A stretch of DNA of 64,000 bases from CAJQQK01 sp963696075 (GCA_963696075.1 CAVOJD010000006.1:372001-436000); one strand, 5' to 3'; positions 50,327 to 59,139 are shown, numbered from the stretch's first letter. The notes: generated by a model not told the origin, from the sequence alone. Numbers and translations are program-made.

Positions 50327-51538
50327 ATGCGGCGTAAGTGGCTGATTCTGATTTTGGCGCTCCTTTTACCGGTTGGCGCCCTCGCAGCTGTCGGTTCCGG
50401 TATTGACCTGCCGGCATGGCTGTCAAAACGCATGGGTGATATCCGCGCTTCGGTTGCCCCGCAACAGCGCGAGGCTGAACCGCGCCGCGCATCCACGTCT
50501 GATCCCGACAGGACCAAGACGCGCGACGCCGGCACCAATGCCAGCGGTGCCACCAACACCAACAACAACGATGGCGCCGCGAAGACGGCTGCTCTGTCAC
50601 GCCCGGCCGCGCCCGGCACGGCGTCGCCCGCCGGTCACAACCAGGGCAAGCCCTCGATCGACGTCGCCCGTCTCGACCCGGCAGGCTCTTCGGTCATCGC
50701 CGGTCTTGCAACGCCCAATTCTGATGTCACGGTCCTGGCCGATGGCAAGCCCATCGCCGTCGTCAAGGCTGACGCCAACGGCGAATGGGTCCTCGTGACC
50801 CCTCACAAATTCGCCAACGCCGACCCGAGCCTGGAAGCCCGCTTCGGCGCGATGCAGCTGCCAGGCACGGTCGCAGCAAACCTGCCCGGTTCGACATCCG
50901 GCGTTGTGACCCCCAAGGTCCAGCGCACCGCAGCCGCCGTGACGCGCACAATGATGAGCGAACTCGAGCGCCTGGCTGACAACGCGACCACCGAGGCCGC
51001 CGCTGCCGGCGCCCGTCAGGGCGCGAACGCCGTGGCCTCCGGCGGCGGGGCTGTGACCACTGCAACCGCAACAACCGGCCAGGCCGGATCGGCCACAGAA
51101 ACGACCACAAAAACGACCACTGAAACGACCCGCGTGGCCAGTCGCGCGCTGTCAACGGCCACCGACGACAACCCGGTCTCGGTCGGCGGTTCCGGCCTCC
51201 CGGTTCCCGTCCAGTTCGTCTATCGCGAAGCCGTCTTCACGCCTGAAGGCGAAAAAGCAGCCGAACTGCTGCTCCGCTTCTTCAAGCTCAAGGACTTCAA
51301 GAAGGTCGTCCTCAGTGGCCACGCCGATGAGCGCGGTTCCACCAGCGCCAACATGCAGCTCTCAAAAGCCCGCCTCGACCAGATCGCCCGCTACCTGCGC
51401 GAGGGCGGCTTCGAGGGCGAGCTTGAGTTGGTGCCCAAGGGTGAAGCTGAAAAATACACCGGCGTCGACCGCTCGAAGTATCCAATCGAGGAGCTCTGGC
51501 AGCTCGACCGCCGCGTCGAGGTCACCTCCTTCAACTAG
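50327..51538 (+). CDS. OmpA-family outer-membrane/peptidoglycan-binding protein
   Basis: A 403-residue secreted protein. Hydrophobic N terminus (ILILALLLPVGALAAVGSGI) as signal or anchor; residues 50-115 low complexity (Thr/Ala/Asn); a bacterial Ig-like module at about 110-165 (ARLDPAGSSVIAGLATPNSD, LADGKPIAVVKADANGEWVLV) as seen in rhizobial LysM proteins; a repetitive Thr-rich linker (TETTTKTTTETTRVAS, about 260-275); and a C-terminal OmpA domain with VFTPEGEKAAELLLRFF, LSGHADERGSTSANMQLSKARLDQ and LDRRVEVTSF. The C-terminal domain binds peptidoglycan. CAGGAG precedes ATG 50327, which is preferred over TTG 50321. Confidence 0.88.
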   Translation: MRRKWLILILALLLPVGALAAVGSGIDLPAWLSKRMGDIRASVAPQQREAEPRRASTSDPDRTKTRDAGTNASGATNTNNNDGAAKTAALSRPAAPGTASPAGHNQGKPSIDVARLDPAGSSVIAGLATPNSDVTVLADGKPIAVVKADANGEWVLVTPHKFANADPSLEARFGAMQLPGTVAANLPGSTSGVVTPKVQRTAAAVTRTMMSELERLADNATTEAAAAGARQGANAVASGGGAVTTATATTGQAGSATETTTKTTTETTRVASRALSTATDDNPVSVGGSGLPVPVQFVYREAVFTPEGEKAAELLLRFFKLKDFKKVVLSGHADERGSTSANMQLSKARLDQIARYLREGGFEGELELVPKGEAEKYTGVDRSKYPIEELWQLDRRVEVTSFN

Positions 51539-51610
51539 ATCATTCCCGGTTCAGCTTCGGGCCGTTCATGATCGGCACCGTCGGCAGCACATGAACCGGG
51601 AAAAATGATC
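51538..51610. repeat. 73-base inverted repeat directly after the OmpA stop codon
   Basis: Arms GATCATTCCCGGTTCA (51538-51553) and TGAACCGGGAAAAATGATC (51592-51610) pair over 16 bases with a three-A bulge, around a 38-base interior. It begins at the last base of the OmpA stop codon. It could be the transcript-end hairpin of that gene, or a small mobile palindrome; the gap to the next gene holds nothing else. Confidence 0.75.
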
Positions 51611-51803
51611 TATCTCCAATCGCGTCTCCCGGGCATCCATGCTCGGGCGAGGTCCGCCTCGCCCACGCCCTCCTTGCCTTCGTTGCCTGTGTGCATCCCC
51701 CGCGCCATACCCGCGCGCCGGGCCCCTTGGGGCTCGACAATCGCGCCGCGCCGTGACACCAAATTTTCAAACGAAGCTGCTGTGCACGCAAGGATGGAGC
51801 GCG

Positions 51804-52163
51804 ATGCCCCGCGCAGATGTGATCTACAAAATCTTGAGCGAGCAACTCTGGCGTGAAGCCCGCGAACGCGGCAACCTGATCGGCGCCCCGGTCGATCTTG
51901 CCGATGGGTTCATTCACTTCTCCACCGCCGCCCAGGTGCGTGAAACCGCAGCTCGCCATTTTCGCGGCGAGACCGGCCTGGTGCTGCTTGGCGTCGATCC
52001 GGAAAGCCTTGGGGGTGCCCTGAAGTGGGAGCCTTCCCGCGGCGGCGACCTCTTCCCCCATCTCTACGCGCCACTCCCCGTCGAAAGCGTCGTATCTGCG
52101 CGCCCCCTCGAACTTGGCCCCGACGGTGTCGCCATCATTCCTGAATCGGAGAACCCGGCATGA
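51804..52163 (+). CDS. DUF952 family protein
   Basis: A 119-residue protein with the DUF952 core: ADVIYKILSEQLWREARERG, GAPVDLADGFIHFSTAAQVRETAARHF (the GFIHFSTAxQ motif with a conserved His), GLVLLGVDPESLG, LKWEPSRGGDLFPHLYAPLPVESV (FPHLY with a second His). The fold is thought to be an ADP-ribosyltransferase-like small domain; the role is not settled. In many alphaproteobacteria it sits directly upstream of pyrD, as here with a four-base overlap (ATGA), hinting at a link to nucleotide metabolism. The ATG at 51804 has GGAG upstream. Confidence 0.9.
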   Translation: MPRADVIYKILSEQLWREARERGNLIGAPVDLADGFIHFSTAAQVRETAARHFRGETGLVLLGVDPESLGGALKWEPSRGGDLFPHLYAPLPVESVVSARPLELGPDGVAIIPESENPA

Positions 52164-53260
52164 TGACGCGCCTCGCCGGTCTCGCCCGGCCCATGCTCCT
52201 CCTGATGGAACCTGAGCGCGCGCACGAGACCACCATCCGCGCCCTCGAGAGCGGCCTCTTTTCCGCGCCCCCGAAGCCGGATGATCCGCGCCTCGCCGTC
52301 GATATCTGGGGCCGCCATCTCCCCAACCCGATCGGCATCGCGGCCGGCTTCGACAAGAACGGCCGCGTCCCCGATATGCTCATCAAGGTCGGTTTCGGCT
52401 TCTCCGAGATCGGCACCGTCACGCCCCTGCCGCAGGTCGGCAATCCCAAGCCGCGCGTCTTCCGCCTCATTCGCGATCGCGCGCTGATCAATCGGCTGGG
52501 TTTCAACAACGCCGGTCACATGCGCGTCAAGGCCCGCCTGCAGATGCGCGAGAAGAACGGCGTCATGGGCGTCAACGTCGGTGCCAACAAGGACGCGACC
52601 GACCGCACCGCCGACTACGTCGCGGGCATTACGACGTTCTACGACGACGCCGATTATTTCATGGTCAACATCTCATCGCCCAACACACCGGGCCTGCGCG
52701 ATCTTCAGGCCCCCGCCGCGCTCGATGAACTGTTGGGCCGGGTCATGGCCGCGCGTCACGCAAAAGCCGACGCTACCGGGCGCAGCGTGCCCATCGCCGT
52801 CAAGATCGCCCCCGATGTCGCCGTCGACGATCTGCCAGCGATCTGTGATCGCCTGGAAGCTCATGGCGTCGATGCGATCGCCGTATCGAACACGACGCTG
52901 GCCCGCCCATCAGGTCTCGACCGTCACGTCGCCACCGAAGCCGGCGGCCTGTCCGGCCGGCCGCTGTTCGAGCGCGCGACGATCATGCTCGCCAAGGTCT
53001 ACCGTGAGACGGGTGGGCGGATCCCGTTGATCGGTATCGGGGGCATCGAGTCGGGCGAGACCGCGCTCGCCAAGATCGAAGCCGGCGCGACCCTGATCCA
53101 GCTCTACACCGCCCTCGTCTACGAGGGACCGGGCCTGATCGAGACGATCAAGGAACGACTTGTTGCAGCCATCGACGCGGAGGGCGCAACGAGCCTTGCC
53201 CCGCTCGTCGGACGGCGCGCCGAAGAGTGGGCTGAGCGGACAATCGACCCTGCCGCCTGA
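52160..53260 (+). CDS. pyrD: Dihydroorotate dehydrogenase (quinone), class 2
   Basis: A 366-residue flavoenzyme of pyrimidine synthesis oxidising dihydroorotate with quinone at the inner membrane. Class 2 features are the N-terminal extension (MLLLMEPERAHETTIRALES) forming the membrane-binding helix pair, then PNPIGIAAGFDKNGRVPDML, GFSEIGTVTPLPQVGNPKPRVFRL, NRLGFNNAGHMRVKARL (FMN contacts), FMVNISSPNTPGLRDLQ (catalytic Ser region), VAVKIAPDV and IGIGGIESGETALAKIEAGATLIQLYTALVY. It overlaps the DUF952 gene by four bases, so they are coupled. Length fits the family. Confidence 0.96.
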   Translation: MMTRLAGLARPMLLLMEPERAHETTIRALESGLFSAPPKPDDPRLAVDIWGRHLPNPIGIAAGFDKNGRVPDMLIKVGFGFSEIGTVTPLPQVGNPKPRVFRLIRDRALINRLGFNNAGHMRVKARLQMREKNGVMGVNVGANKDATDRTADYVAGITTFYDDADYFMVNISSPNTPGLRDLQAPAALDELLGRVMAARHAKADATGRSVPIAVKIAPDVAVDDLPAICDRLEAHGVDAIAVSNTTLARPSGLDRHVATEAGGLSGRPLFERATIMLAKVYRETGGRIPLIGIGGIESGETALAKIEAGATLIQLYTALVYEGPGLIETIKERLVAAIDAEGATSLAPLVGRRAEEWAERTIDPAA

Positions 53261-53289
53261 CCAGGATTCTTTGCTCGATCAACTCGTAG

Positions 53290-54675
53290 CTACTTGCCCG
53301 CACGCGGCCAGACAGCCCCGTCGCCGAATTTCTCGCGCGCCAGCGCCGGCAGCACCGCCGCCAGCGTCACCGCCCTGAGCGCCAGGAAAATCAGGATCGC
53401 AGCCCACAGTCCATGGTTGGCGAAGACCGGTGTCAGGAGTGACCAGACAACGAGGTAGCCCGCCACGCTCACGATCGCCATGTTGCGCATCTGCCGCGTG
53501 CCGGTCGCCCCGATGAAGATGCCATCAAGCTGATAACACCAGATGCCGATCACGGGGATCAGGGCGGCCCAACCAAGATAGGTCCGCGCGGCTTCCCTGA
53601 CGGCGGCCTCGTCGGTGGTGAAGTCGATCATCAGCCCGCCGCCGAAATAGAGGATCAGGCTGAACGCCACGGCGAACACCATCGCCCAAATCGTACTGAG
53701 CCGGATCGCATCGCGAAACCGGTCCGCCCGTTTCGCCCCGACCGCCTGCCCGACGAGCACTTCGGCGGCGAACGCAAAGCCGTCGAGCATGTAGACGAAA
53801 ATCATCGCAATCGACATCAGGACCGCGTTCGCAGCCAACGCAAGATCGCCCGTCCGCGCCCCTTGCGCGGCAAAGAAGGAGAACGCGAAAATCAGGCAGG
53901 CCGTGCGAATGATGACATCCCGGTTGACCGCGATCATCGTCTTGATGCGCGCACCGTCGAGCAGGCGGGCATCCTTGGGCCGGGCATCGCGTTTCGCCAG
54001 TTCCGCCCAGGCAAAAAGCCCCCCGGTGATCGCCGCCACGATCTCCGCGATCAGGATCGCCGCCGCAACGCCCGTGACGCCGAGGTCGAACCCGAACACC
54101 AGGATGACGGACAGTGCGATGTTGATGCCGTTTAAGATGAGCTGGATGATGAACGCGACGTACGCCCGTCCAAGCCCGATGAACCATCCGACGATCGCGA
54201 AGTTTGCAAGCGCTGCCGGCGCCCCCCAGATCCGTACGTTGAAATAGGTCTCGACCGCAGCGTTGACCTTCTCCGATCCCCCCATCAGCCACAAGAACAG
54301 GTCAAGCAGAAAGACCTGGCCCGCAATAAGCCCGGCGCCTGCCACAAGCGCGACGGCAAGTGCCCGCACCAGATTCGCAAAGATTTCCGCAACGTCCCCT
54401 GCGCCGGCCGCCTGCGCCGTCAACCCCGTCGTCCCCATCCTCAGGAAGCCGAAGATCCAGAAGATGTTGTTGAAGATGATGGCAGCGAGCGCGACCCCGC
54501 CGATCAGATGTGCGCCCCCGCCATAGCGCCCGATCACCACGGTATCGACGTATCCGACCAGCGGCACGGTCGCATTCGAGAGGATGATCGGTAGCGCGAT
54601 GCGGGTCACATCGCGGTGGCGCAACCGGTCGCCTGCACCCGTCAGTGCGCGTTGATCGCCGCAGCCATGGGTCAT
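53290..54675 (-). CDS. MATE-family multidrug/metabolite efflux transporter (DinF-like)
   Basis: A 461-residue membrane protein with about 12 hydrophobic helices in two six-helix bundles. Seen: RIALPIILSNATVPLVGYVDTVVIGRYGG (helix 1, with the MATE N-terminal Pro and YVDT), GTTGLTAQAAGAGD (loop to helix 3), WGAPAALANFAIVGWFIGLGRA (helix 5/6), DGFAFAAEVLVGQAVGAKR (start of the second bundle) and WAALIPVIGIWCYQLDGIFIGATGTRQMRN (helix 10/11). The DinF-type branch uses H+ or Na+ to export drugs or peptidoglycan precursors. Convergent with pyrD. Substrate unknown. Confidence 0.92.
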   Translation of the reverse strand: MTHGCGDQRALTGAGDRLRHRDVTRIALPIILSNATVPLVGYVDTVVIGRYGGGAHLIGGVALAAIIFNNIFWIFGFLRMGTTGLTAQAAGAGDVAEIFANLVRALAVALVAGAGLIAGQVFLLDLFLWLMGGSEKVNAAVETYFNVRIWGAPAALANFAIVGWFIGLGRAYVAFIIQLILNGINIALSVILVFGFDLGVTGVAAAILIAEIVAAITGGLFAWAELAKRDARPKDARLLDGARIKTMIAVNRDVIIRTACLIFAFSFFAAQGARTGDLALAANAVLMSIAMIFVYMLDGFAFAAEVLVGQAVGAKRADRFRDAIRLSTIWAMVFAVAFSLILYFGGGLMIDFTTDEAAVREAARTYLGWAALIPVIGIWCYQLDGIFIGATGTRQMRNMAIVSVAGYLVVWSLLTPVFANHGLWAAILIFLALRAVTLAAVLPALAREKFGDGAVWPRAGK

Positions 54676-54709
54676 GCAGGGCCAGCAGTTGGCATCACCA
54701 GCCGATCAT

Positions 54710-54991
54710 TCATTTGGGCCGGTCGTCCCGTCGCCGTGCCCCGCCTGCAAGCCTGGCAATCAGCCAGATCGGCACCACGATCACGGCGCCAAGCAGGAAG
54801 TACTGCACCGCCCATTCCACCGCGCCCCAGCCCATGTCGTAGATCCGCTGGGCCAGAACCTGCAGCCGCCAGAACAGGTTGTCGAACGTAATCCCGAGCG
54901 CGGACAGCACGATCCCGACCACGATCGAGAGCACCACGAGGCGGATAACCACGCCGAGCGGGTTGCCGCCGAAGATCCGATCCCATTGCAT
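54710..54991 (-). CDS. Small two-helix membrane protein (DUF6460-like)
   Basis: A 93-residue protein with helix 1 in VVIRLVVLSIVVGIVLSALGI and helix 2 in VQYFLLGAVIVVPIWLIARLAG, joined by a loop with FDNLFWRLQVLAQRIYDMGWGAVEWA, and a basic C-terminal tail (GGARRRDDRPK). The pattern N-PLGVVIRL...SxxVGxxLxxLGI and the WxVxYFLLGAxIVVPIW segment is a small family found in Rhizobiales, of unknown role. AAGGAG lies 10 bases before the ATG at 54991. It lies next to the MATE gene on the same strand, but is not predicted to be part of the transporter. Confidence 0.75.
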   Translation of the reverse strand: MQWDRIFGGNPLGVVIRLVVLSIVVGIVLSALGITFDNLFWRLQVLAQRIYDMGWGAVEWAVQYFLLGAVIVVPIWLIARLAGGARRRDDRPK

Positions 54992-55135
54992 GGCGTGGCG
55001 CTCCTTGCCGTTACCCGTCTGCAGAATGATGTGCGGTTGCGCCGGTTCAGGCGCCGGACGGGCTTCCGCCGAGGGCCATATCACACCTCTCGACCGCTGG
55101 GCAGACCTTCTCGGGGAGGCTGTGCGCGGCGCTCG

Positions 55136-55345
55136 TCAAATCCGCTCATCCGGTGACGACCAGATCATCAACGCCAGAATGACGATTGCGCCAAGGAAGA
55201 TCGCGAGGATAAGTCTCATGCCCCACAGCGTGATCGATATCCACAGCGCCAGGGGCGTTGCCAGACATATGAATCCGCACAGCGAAATCAGCCGATATCG
55301 AATAGATCTCGGAACCCGCGCCAATTGACGCTGTAGCGCGGCCAT
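55136..55345 (-). CDS. Small hypothetical membrane protein
   Basis: A 69-residue protein: basic N terminus (ALQRQLARVPRSIRYR) followed by two hydrophobic helices, LISLCGFICLATPLALWIS and LILAIFLGAIVILALMIW, and a short charged tail. It starts at the ATG 55345, with CAGGG five to six bases upstream; an alternative start at 55366 lacks a ribosome-binding site. I do not recognise the family. It may encode a small membrane protein or be chance; the two-helix hairpin and positive-inside charge pattern favour a real gene. Confidence 0.5.
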   Translation of the reverse strand: MAALQRQLARVPRSIRYRLISLCGFICLATPLALWISITLWGMRLILAIFLGAIVILALMIWSSPDERI

Positions 55346-55606
55346 GAAACCCTGAACGAACAGCATTCCCGCAGTTGAATGCCCGATCGACCGTCTGTCA
55401 ATAAGCGCGTTTTTTTTCGATCTCGCGCCAGTCCGCCCGCTTCGTGTTACGCCAGGGACGCAGCCGGTGTGCGCTCAACGGCACAACAGCATCAATGAGC
55501 TTTACACTTGCGAATCCCCAAATTTGCGCTAGTCAGTGTGCAAACATGCTTGAGCGGATTGCGCGCATGTTCCACGCAATAGTTTGACAATGAAGGTACT
55601 TCCACC

Positions 55607-56005
55607 ATGGGCATGATCCAGGAATTCAAAGAATTTGCTCTGAAAGGCAACATGGTCGATATGGCCGTGGGCATCATCATCGGTGGCGCGATTGGCACCG
55701 TCGTCAAGTCTCTGGTCGAGGACGTGATCATGCCGCCGATCGGCCTGCTCCTCGGCGGGGTCGATTTCTCGTCGATCAAGGTCCCGCTGAAGGCGGCCGC
55801 GGATGGCGCGGATGCCGTCTCCATGAACATCGGCACCTTCATCAACAACTGCATCGCCTTCCTCATCGTCGCCTTCGCCGTCTTCATGCTTGTCAAGGCC
55901 ATGAACACGCTGCGCAAGAAAGAGGAAGCGGCCCCCGCAGAGCCGCCGGCGTCCGAAACCTATTTGAAGGAAATCCGCGACGCCCTGGTCCAGAACAAGG
56001 GCTGA
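55607..56005 (+). CDS. mscL: Large-conductance mechanosensitive channel
   Basis: A 132-residue channel that opens under membrane tension during osmotic downshock. Seen: the amphipathic N-terminal helix and TM1, IQEFKEFALKGNMVDMAVGI followed by IIGGAIGTVVKSLVEDVIMPPIG, the periplasmic loop (DFSSIKVPLKAAADGADA), TM2 (IGTFINNCIAFLIVAFAVFMLVKAMNTL), and the C-terminal cytoplasmic helix ending ALVQNKG. The conserved pore residues and length match MscL. It is monocistronic, with a strong terminator downstream. A TTGACA sequence lies 17 bases before the start and is probably not its promoter. Confidence 0.97.
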   Translation: MGMIQEFKEFALKGNMVDMAVGIIIGGAIGTVVKSLVEDVIMPPIGLLLGGVDFSSIKVPLKAAADGADAVSMNIGTFINNCIAFLIVAFAVFMLVKAMNTLRKKEEAAPAEPPASETYLKEIRDALVQNKG

Positions 56006-56028
56006 CGCGGAATAAACCGAGCTTTTCG

Positions 56029-56055
56029 CGGCCCCGCCATCGGCGGGGCCGTTTT
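56029..56055 (+). terminator. Rho-independent terminator of mscL
   Basis: Perfect 10-base stem CGGCCCCGCC / GGCGGGGCCG with a three-base loop (ATC), followed by TTTT. It lies 24 bases after the mscL stop. Confidence 0.88.
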
Positions 56056-56114
56056 CGTTCCATCTGCAGGGTATTATTGGAGCCGAAGGACGTCGCGATC
56101 GGCCCAGGGGCCTG

Positions 56115-57041
56115 TCACGTGCCCCAGCGAAGCGCCAGCGGTTCGACCTCGCCCGCCAACTCCAGCAATTCCCGACGGGTCTCCGTGGGGAGTGGCTCCA
56201 GCGGGTGGCGCACATGATCGCTCTTGATCACGCCACCTTCCATCATCACCGTCTTGCAGGCTCTCAGGCCGCATTGCCGGTTCTCGTAGTTGATCAGGGG
56301 CAGCAGCCGCGCGTAGGTGCGCCGCGCCTCATCCCGGTTGCCGGCCAGAAACTCGGTGACGATCGGACGGATCAGGTCCGGCATCAGCGCACTCGTCATC
56401 GTCCCCGTCGCACCGGCATCCAGGTCCGCCATCAGCGTGATCCCTTCCTCACCATCGAACGGCCCGACGATCCGCTCGCCCCCCGCCTTGATGAGCGCCC
56501 TGAGCTTGGCCGCCGTCCCCGGCATCTCGATCTTGAAGTACTGCACCAGCGGCACCTCGCCCCCGAGCCGAACCAGAAACGGCACCGAGAGGTTGACCCC
56601 GCTGAGCGGCGCATCCTGCACCATGATGGGCAACTGCCCCGCGTCCGCGACCGCCTTGAAGTGCTCGATCATGCCCTCTTCGCCAGCCTTCAGCAGCGCG
56701 CCGTGATAGGGCGGCATCAGCATCACCATCTGAGCCCCGGCATCCCGCGCCCGCCGCGCCCGCGCTGCCGCGATCTGCGTCGCGAAGTGGCTGCACGTCA
56801 CGATGATCGGCACCCGGCCTTGCACCGTCTGGGTCGAAAGCTTCAACACCGCCTCGCGCTCCGCGTCATCCAGCAGGAACTGCTCCGAATAGTTCGCCAG
56901 AATGCAGATCCCATCGACCCCCTGGTCGATCATGCATTCGAGAATGCGCTCGCATCCCTCCCGGTCCAGTGTGCCGTCGTCGTGAAAGGCAACCGGGGCA
57001 ATCGGAAAAATGCCGGTCAGCGGTTGGGTCATGGTCGTCAT
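56115..57041 (-). CDS. DapA-family (class I aldolase) protein with altered pyruvate pocket
   Basis: A 308-residue TIM-barrel protein of the dihydrodipicolinate synthase/N-acetylneuraminate lyase family. The Schiff-base lysine is in VQYFKIEMPG. However, the DapA pyruvate-binding GTTGE is ANYSEQ here, and the catalytic Tyr of ILYNVP is replaced (IMVQDAP), so it is not a classical dihydrodipicolinate synthase. Remaining family features are TGIFPIAPVAFHDDGTLDRE, VMLMPPYHG and TGTMTSALMPDLI. The substrate may be a keto-deoxy-sugar acid or a hydroxy-pyruvate aldol. It stands alone between mscL and the lipid glycosyltransferase gene. Confidence 0.78.
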   Translation of the reverse strand: MTTMTQPLTGIFPIAPVAFHDDGTLDREGCERILECMIDQGVDGICILANYSEQFLLDDAEREAVLKLSTQTVQGRVPIIVTCSHFATQIAAARARRARDAGAQMVMLMPPYHGALLKAGEEGMIEHFKAVADAGQLPIMVQDAPLSGVNLSVPFLVRLGGEVPLVQYFKIEMPGTAAKLRALIKAGGERIVGPFDGEEGITLMADLDAGATGTMTSALMPDLIRPIVTEFLAGNRDEARRTYARLLPLINYENRQCGLRACKTVMMEGGVIKSDHVRHPLEPLPTETRRELLELAGEVEPLALRWGT

Positions 57042-57206
57042 GGGCGTTTCCTGTCTCAGCGCGTTTTATGGACACCTCATTGAGGGACATGTCTTGGCGC
57101 GCCGGTCAAGATGTCGGCCAGCTGATCTGCAGGCTTGCCCTGAAGCCATCATTGAGTCGATGGTAGAGTGGATGGAAGGCGTGCCGCCCGCGGCGGCCAG
57201 CGCCGG

Positions 57207-58280
57207 CTATTGCGCCTCGGCCCGCCGCTTGATCAGCCGCCGGTGGCGCTTGCGCTGGGGCACCCGCCGGCCCTGGCTGGCAAACAGCGCAGTCTCGATG
57301 TTGCCAAGGAAAACGCGCGCGGCGTTCTCCCAGCTGAAATTCATCGCGCCGGCCCTGACCTTGTCGCGATCGAGCCGCAGGGCCCCGCGCACGGCCTCTC
57401 CGAGATCCGTATCGAGCACGCCCGTCACCCCCGGCGTCACGTTGTCGATCGGCCCGGTCACCGGGAAGGCTGCAACCGGAACCCCCGACGCCATCGCCTC
57501 CAGCAGCACGATGCCGAACGTATCGGTAAGGCTCGGGAACACGAAGACATCCGCCGACGCGTAGGCCTCCGCCAGCGCTTCACCGACCAGTTTGCCGGTA
57601 AACGTCACGTCCGGGTGAGCTGCCTTGAAGACCTCCAGCATCGGGCCTGAACCGACCACCACCTTTCGCCCGGCCACATCGAGCTTCAGGAATGCCTCGA
57701 TGTTCTTTTCGATCGCGACCCGCCCGACATAAAGCAGGACCGGCTCATCGCTGCCGAACTGGCGCACATCACGCGGCCGGAACACCTCCGTGTCGACGCC
57801 TCTCGTCCACGGCATCATCCGTTCGAAGCCACGCGCCTCGAGATCACGTCTGAGGCTCTCACTCGCGACCATCATGCCGGCGCCAGCCGCATGAAAGCGC
57901 CGCTGCAGCGCGTACGTCCACCGCTCCGGAATCCCGAACCGCGACGACACATACTCGGGAAAGCGTGTGTGGAAGGCTGTCGTGAACGGCACGCCGCGCT
58001 TTTTGCAGTACCGCCGCGTCATCCATCCGATCGGCCCTTCCGTCGCGATGTGGACCGCGTCCGGGTTGATCAGGTCGAGCCGCTCGACGAGATAATTGTA
58101 GCCGGGCAGCGCCAGCCGGATTTCAGGGTACGTCGGACAGGGGATCGTGCGGAATTCCTGCGGCGTGAGCAGCGTGATCTCGCATCCCAACTCGCCGGCT
58201 TCGTCGATAAGGCGCTCATACGTCCGCACGACACCGTTGACTTGTGGTCGCCATGCGTCTGTCGCAACGAGCACCTTCAT
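57207..58280 (-). CDS. GT4-family glycosyltransferase, Agt-like (DAG glycolipid synthesis)
   Basis: A 357-residue GT-B glycosyltransferase. N-terminal domain: VLVATDAWRPQVNGVVRTYERL, IATEGPIGWMTRRYCKKRGV, TAFHTRFPEYVSSRFGI. C-terminal domain: VLLYVGRVAIEKNIEAFL, GKLVGEALAEAYASADVFVF, and FPSLTDTFGIVLLEAMASGVPV (EX7E nucleotide-sugar motif). The HTRFPEYVS and GRVAxEKNI pattern is that of the alpha-glycosyltransferases making glucosyl- and glucuronosyl-diacylglycerol in rhizobia (Agt). It lies 3 bases after a metallophosphoesterase matching PlcP. This pair replaces phospholipids by glycolipids in phosphate starvation. A basic tail (RKRHRRLIKRR) may bind the membrane. Confidence 0.83.
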   Translation of the reverse strand: MKVLVATDAWRPQVNGVVRTYERLIDEAGELGCEITLLTPQEFRTIPCPTYPEIRLALPGYNYLVERLDLINPDAVHIATEGPIGWMTRRYCKKRGVPFTTAFHTRFPEYVSSRFGIPERWTYALQRRFHAAGAGMMVASESLRRDLEARGFERMMPWTRGVDTEVFRPRDVRQFGSDEPVLLYVGRVAIEKNIEAFLKLDVAGRKVVVGSGPMLEVFKAAHPDVTFTGKLVGEALAEAYASADVFVFPSLTDTFGIVLLEAMASGVPVAAFPVTGPIDNVTPGVTGVLDTDLGEAVRGALRLDRDKVRAGAMNFSWENAARVFLGNIETALFASQGRRVPQRKRHRRLIKRRAEAQ

Positions 58281-58283
58281 GGG

Positions 58284-59072
58284 CTATGCCGCTATTTCGA
58301 CCGCACGCCCGCTGTGGGCTTGAATGCGTTCCGGTTCAATCTTGTCACGCCACCGAATGAGTTCCAGCCGCCCGTCGTGATGTTCCACCACGGCCGTCGC
58401 ACTCTCCACCCAGTCGCCCGTGTTGATGTAATGGATGCCGAGCATCTCTTTCGATGCGGCGTGATGAATATGGCCGCAGATGACGCCATCGACATTGCGC
58501 CGCCGCGCTTCATCCGACAGCGTCTGCTCGAAATCCCCGATGAAGTTCACCGCCGATTTCACGCGATGCTTGAGGTAGGCCGACAGCGACCAGTACCCGA
58601 GCCCCAGCCGCCGGCGCACGAAGTTGAGTGGAACGTTCATGGCAAGCGTGAGCTGATAGCCCCTGTCGCCGAGGAACGCGAGCCACCGCGCATAGCGCAC
58701 GACCACATCGAACTGGTCACCGTGAATGACCAGGTACCGCCGGCCGTCCGCCGCCTCGAACACCGCATCATCGACCAGCTCGATCCCGCCGAACTGGCTG
58801 CCGCAATAGGCTCTGAGCCCCTCGTCGTGATTGCCGGGCAGAAACACCATGCGCGCGCCTTTGCGCACTTTTCTCAGAAGCTTCTGCAAAACATCGTTGT
58901 GCGACTGCGGCCAGACCGCGCCGCGCTTGATGCGCCAGAAGTCGATGATGTCACCGACGAGGTAGTAGGTGTCTGCCTCGTTGTCGCGCAGGAAGTCGAG
59001 CAGCATCTCCGCCTGCGCGGTCCGCGTGCCGAGATGCACATCGGAGATGAAGATGGTGCGGTAGTGCGCCAT
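58284..59072 (-). CDS. plcP: PlcP-like phospholipase C (metallophosphoesterase)
   Basis: A 262-residue calcineurin-fold phosphoesterase. Metal-ligand motifs: FISDVHLG (about 8-15), LVGDIIDFWR (about 38-47), LPGNHDEG (about 78-85), VIHGDQFD (about 115-122) and ICGHIHHA (about 198-205). It is annotated by many tools as UDP-2,3-diacylglucosamine hydrolase-like, but the length, HxDEG variant and co-location with a GT4 glycosyltransferase match PlcP, which cleaves phosphatidylcholine and phosphatidylethanolamine to DAG when phosphate is scarce. It heads a two-gene operon with agt. A Pho-box-like direct repeat lies about 70 bases upstream. Confidence 0.83.
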   Translation of the reverse strand: MAHYRTIFISDVHLGTRTAQAEMLLDFLRDNEADTYYLVGDIIDFWRIKRGAVWPQSHNDVLQKLLRKVRKGARMVFLPGNHDEGLRAYCGSQFGGIELVDDAVFEAADGRRYLVIHGDQFDVVVRYARWLAFLGDRGYQLTLAMNVPLNFVRRRLGLGYWSLSAYLKHRVKSAVNFIGDFEQTLSDEARRRNVDGVICGHIHHAASKEMLGIHYINTGDWVESATAVVEHHDGRLELIRWRDKIEPERIQAHSGRAVEIAA

Positions 59073-59139
59073 GGATGGATCGTCCTTCCCACGTAGTCGA
59101 GAACTTTAGTGCAGCGTTGCTCGTATTGAAAAGATTCAA

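Noticed and set aside
58284..59072. Assignment of the phosphoesterase as LpxH (UDP-2,3-diacylglucosamine hydrolase)
   Set aside because: The general fold fits both, but the adjacent GT4 lipid glycosyltransferase and the motif variants favour PlcP; LpxH remains the main alternative.
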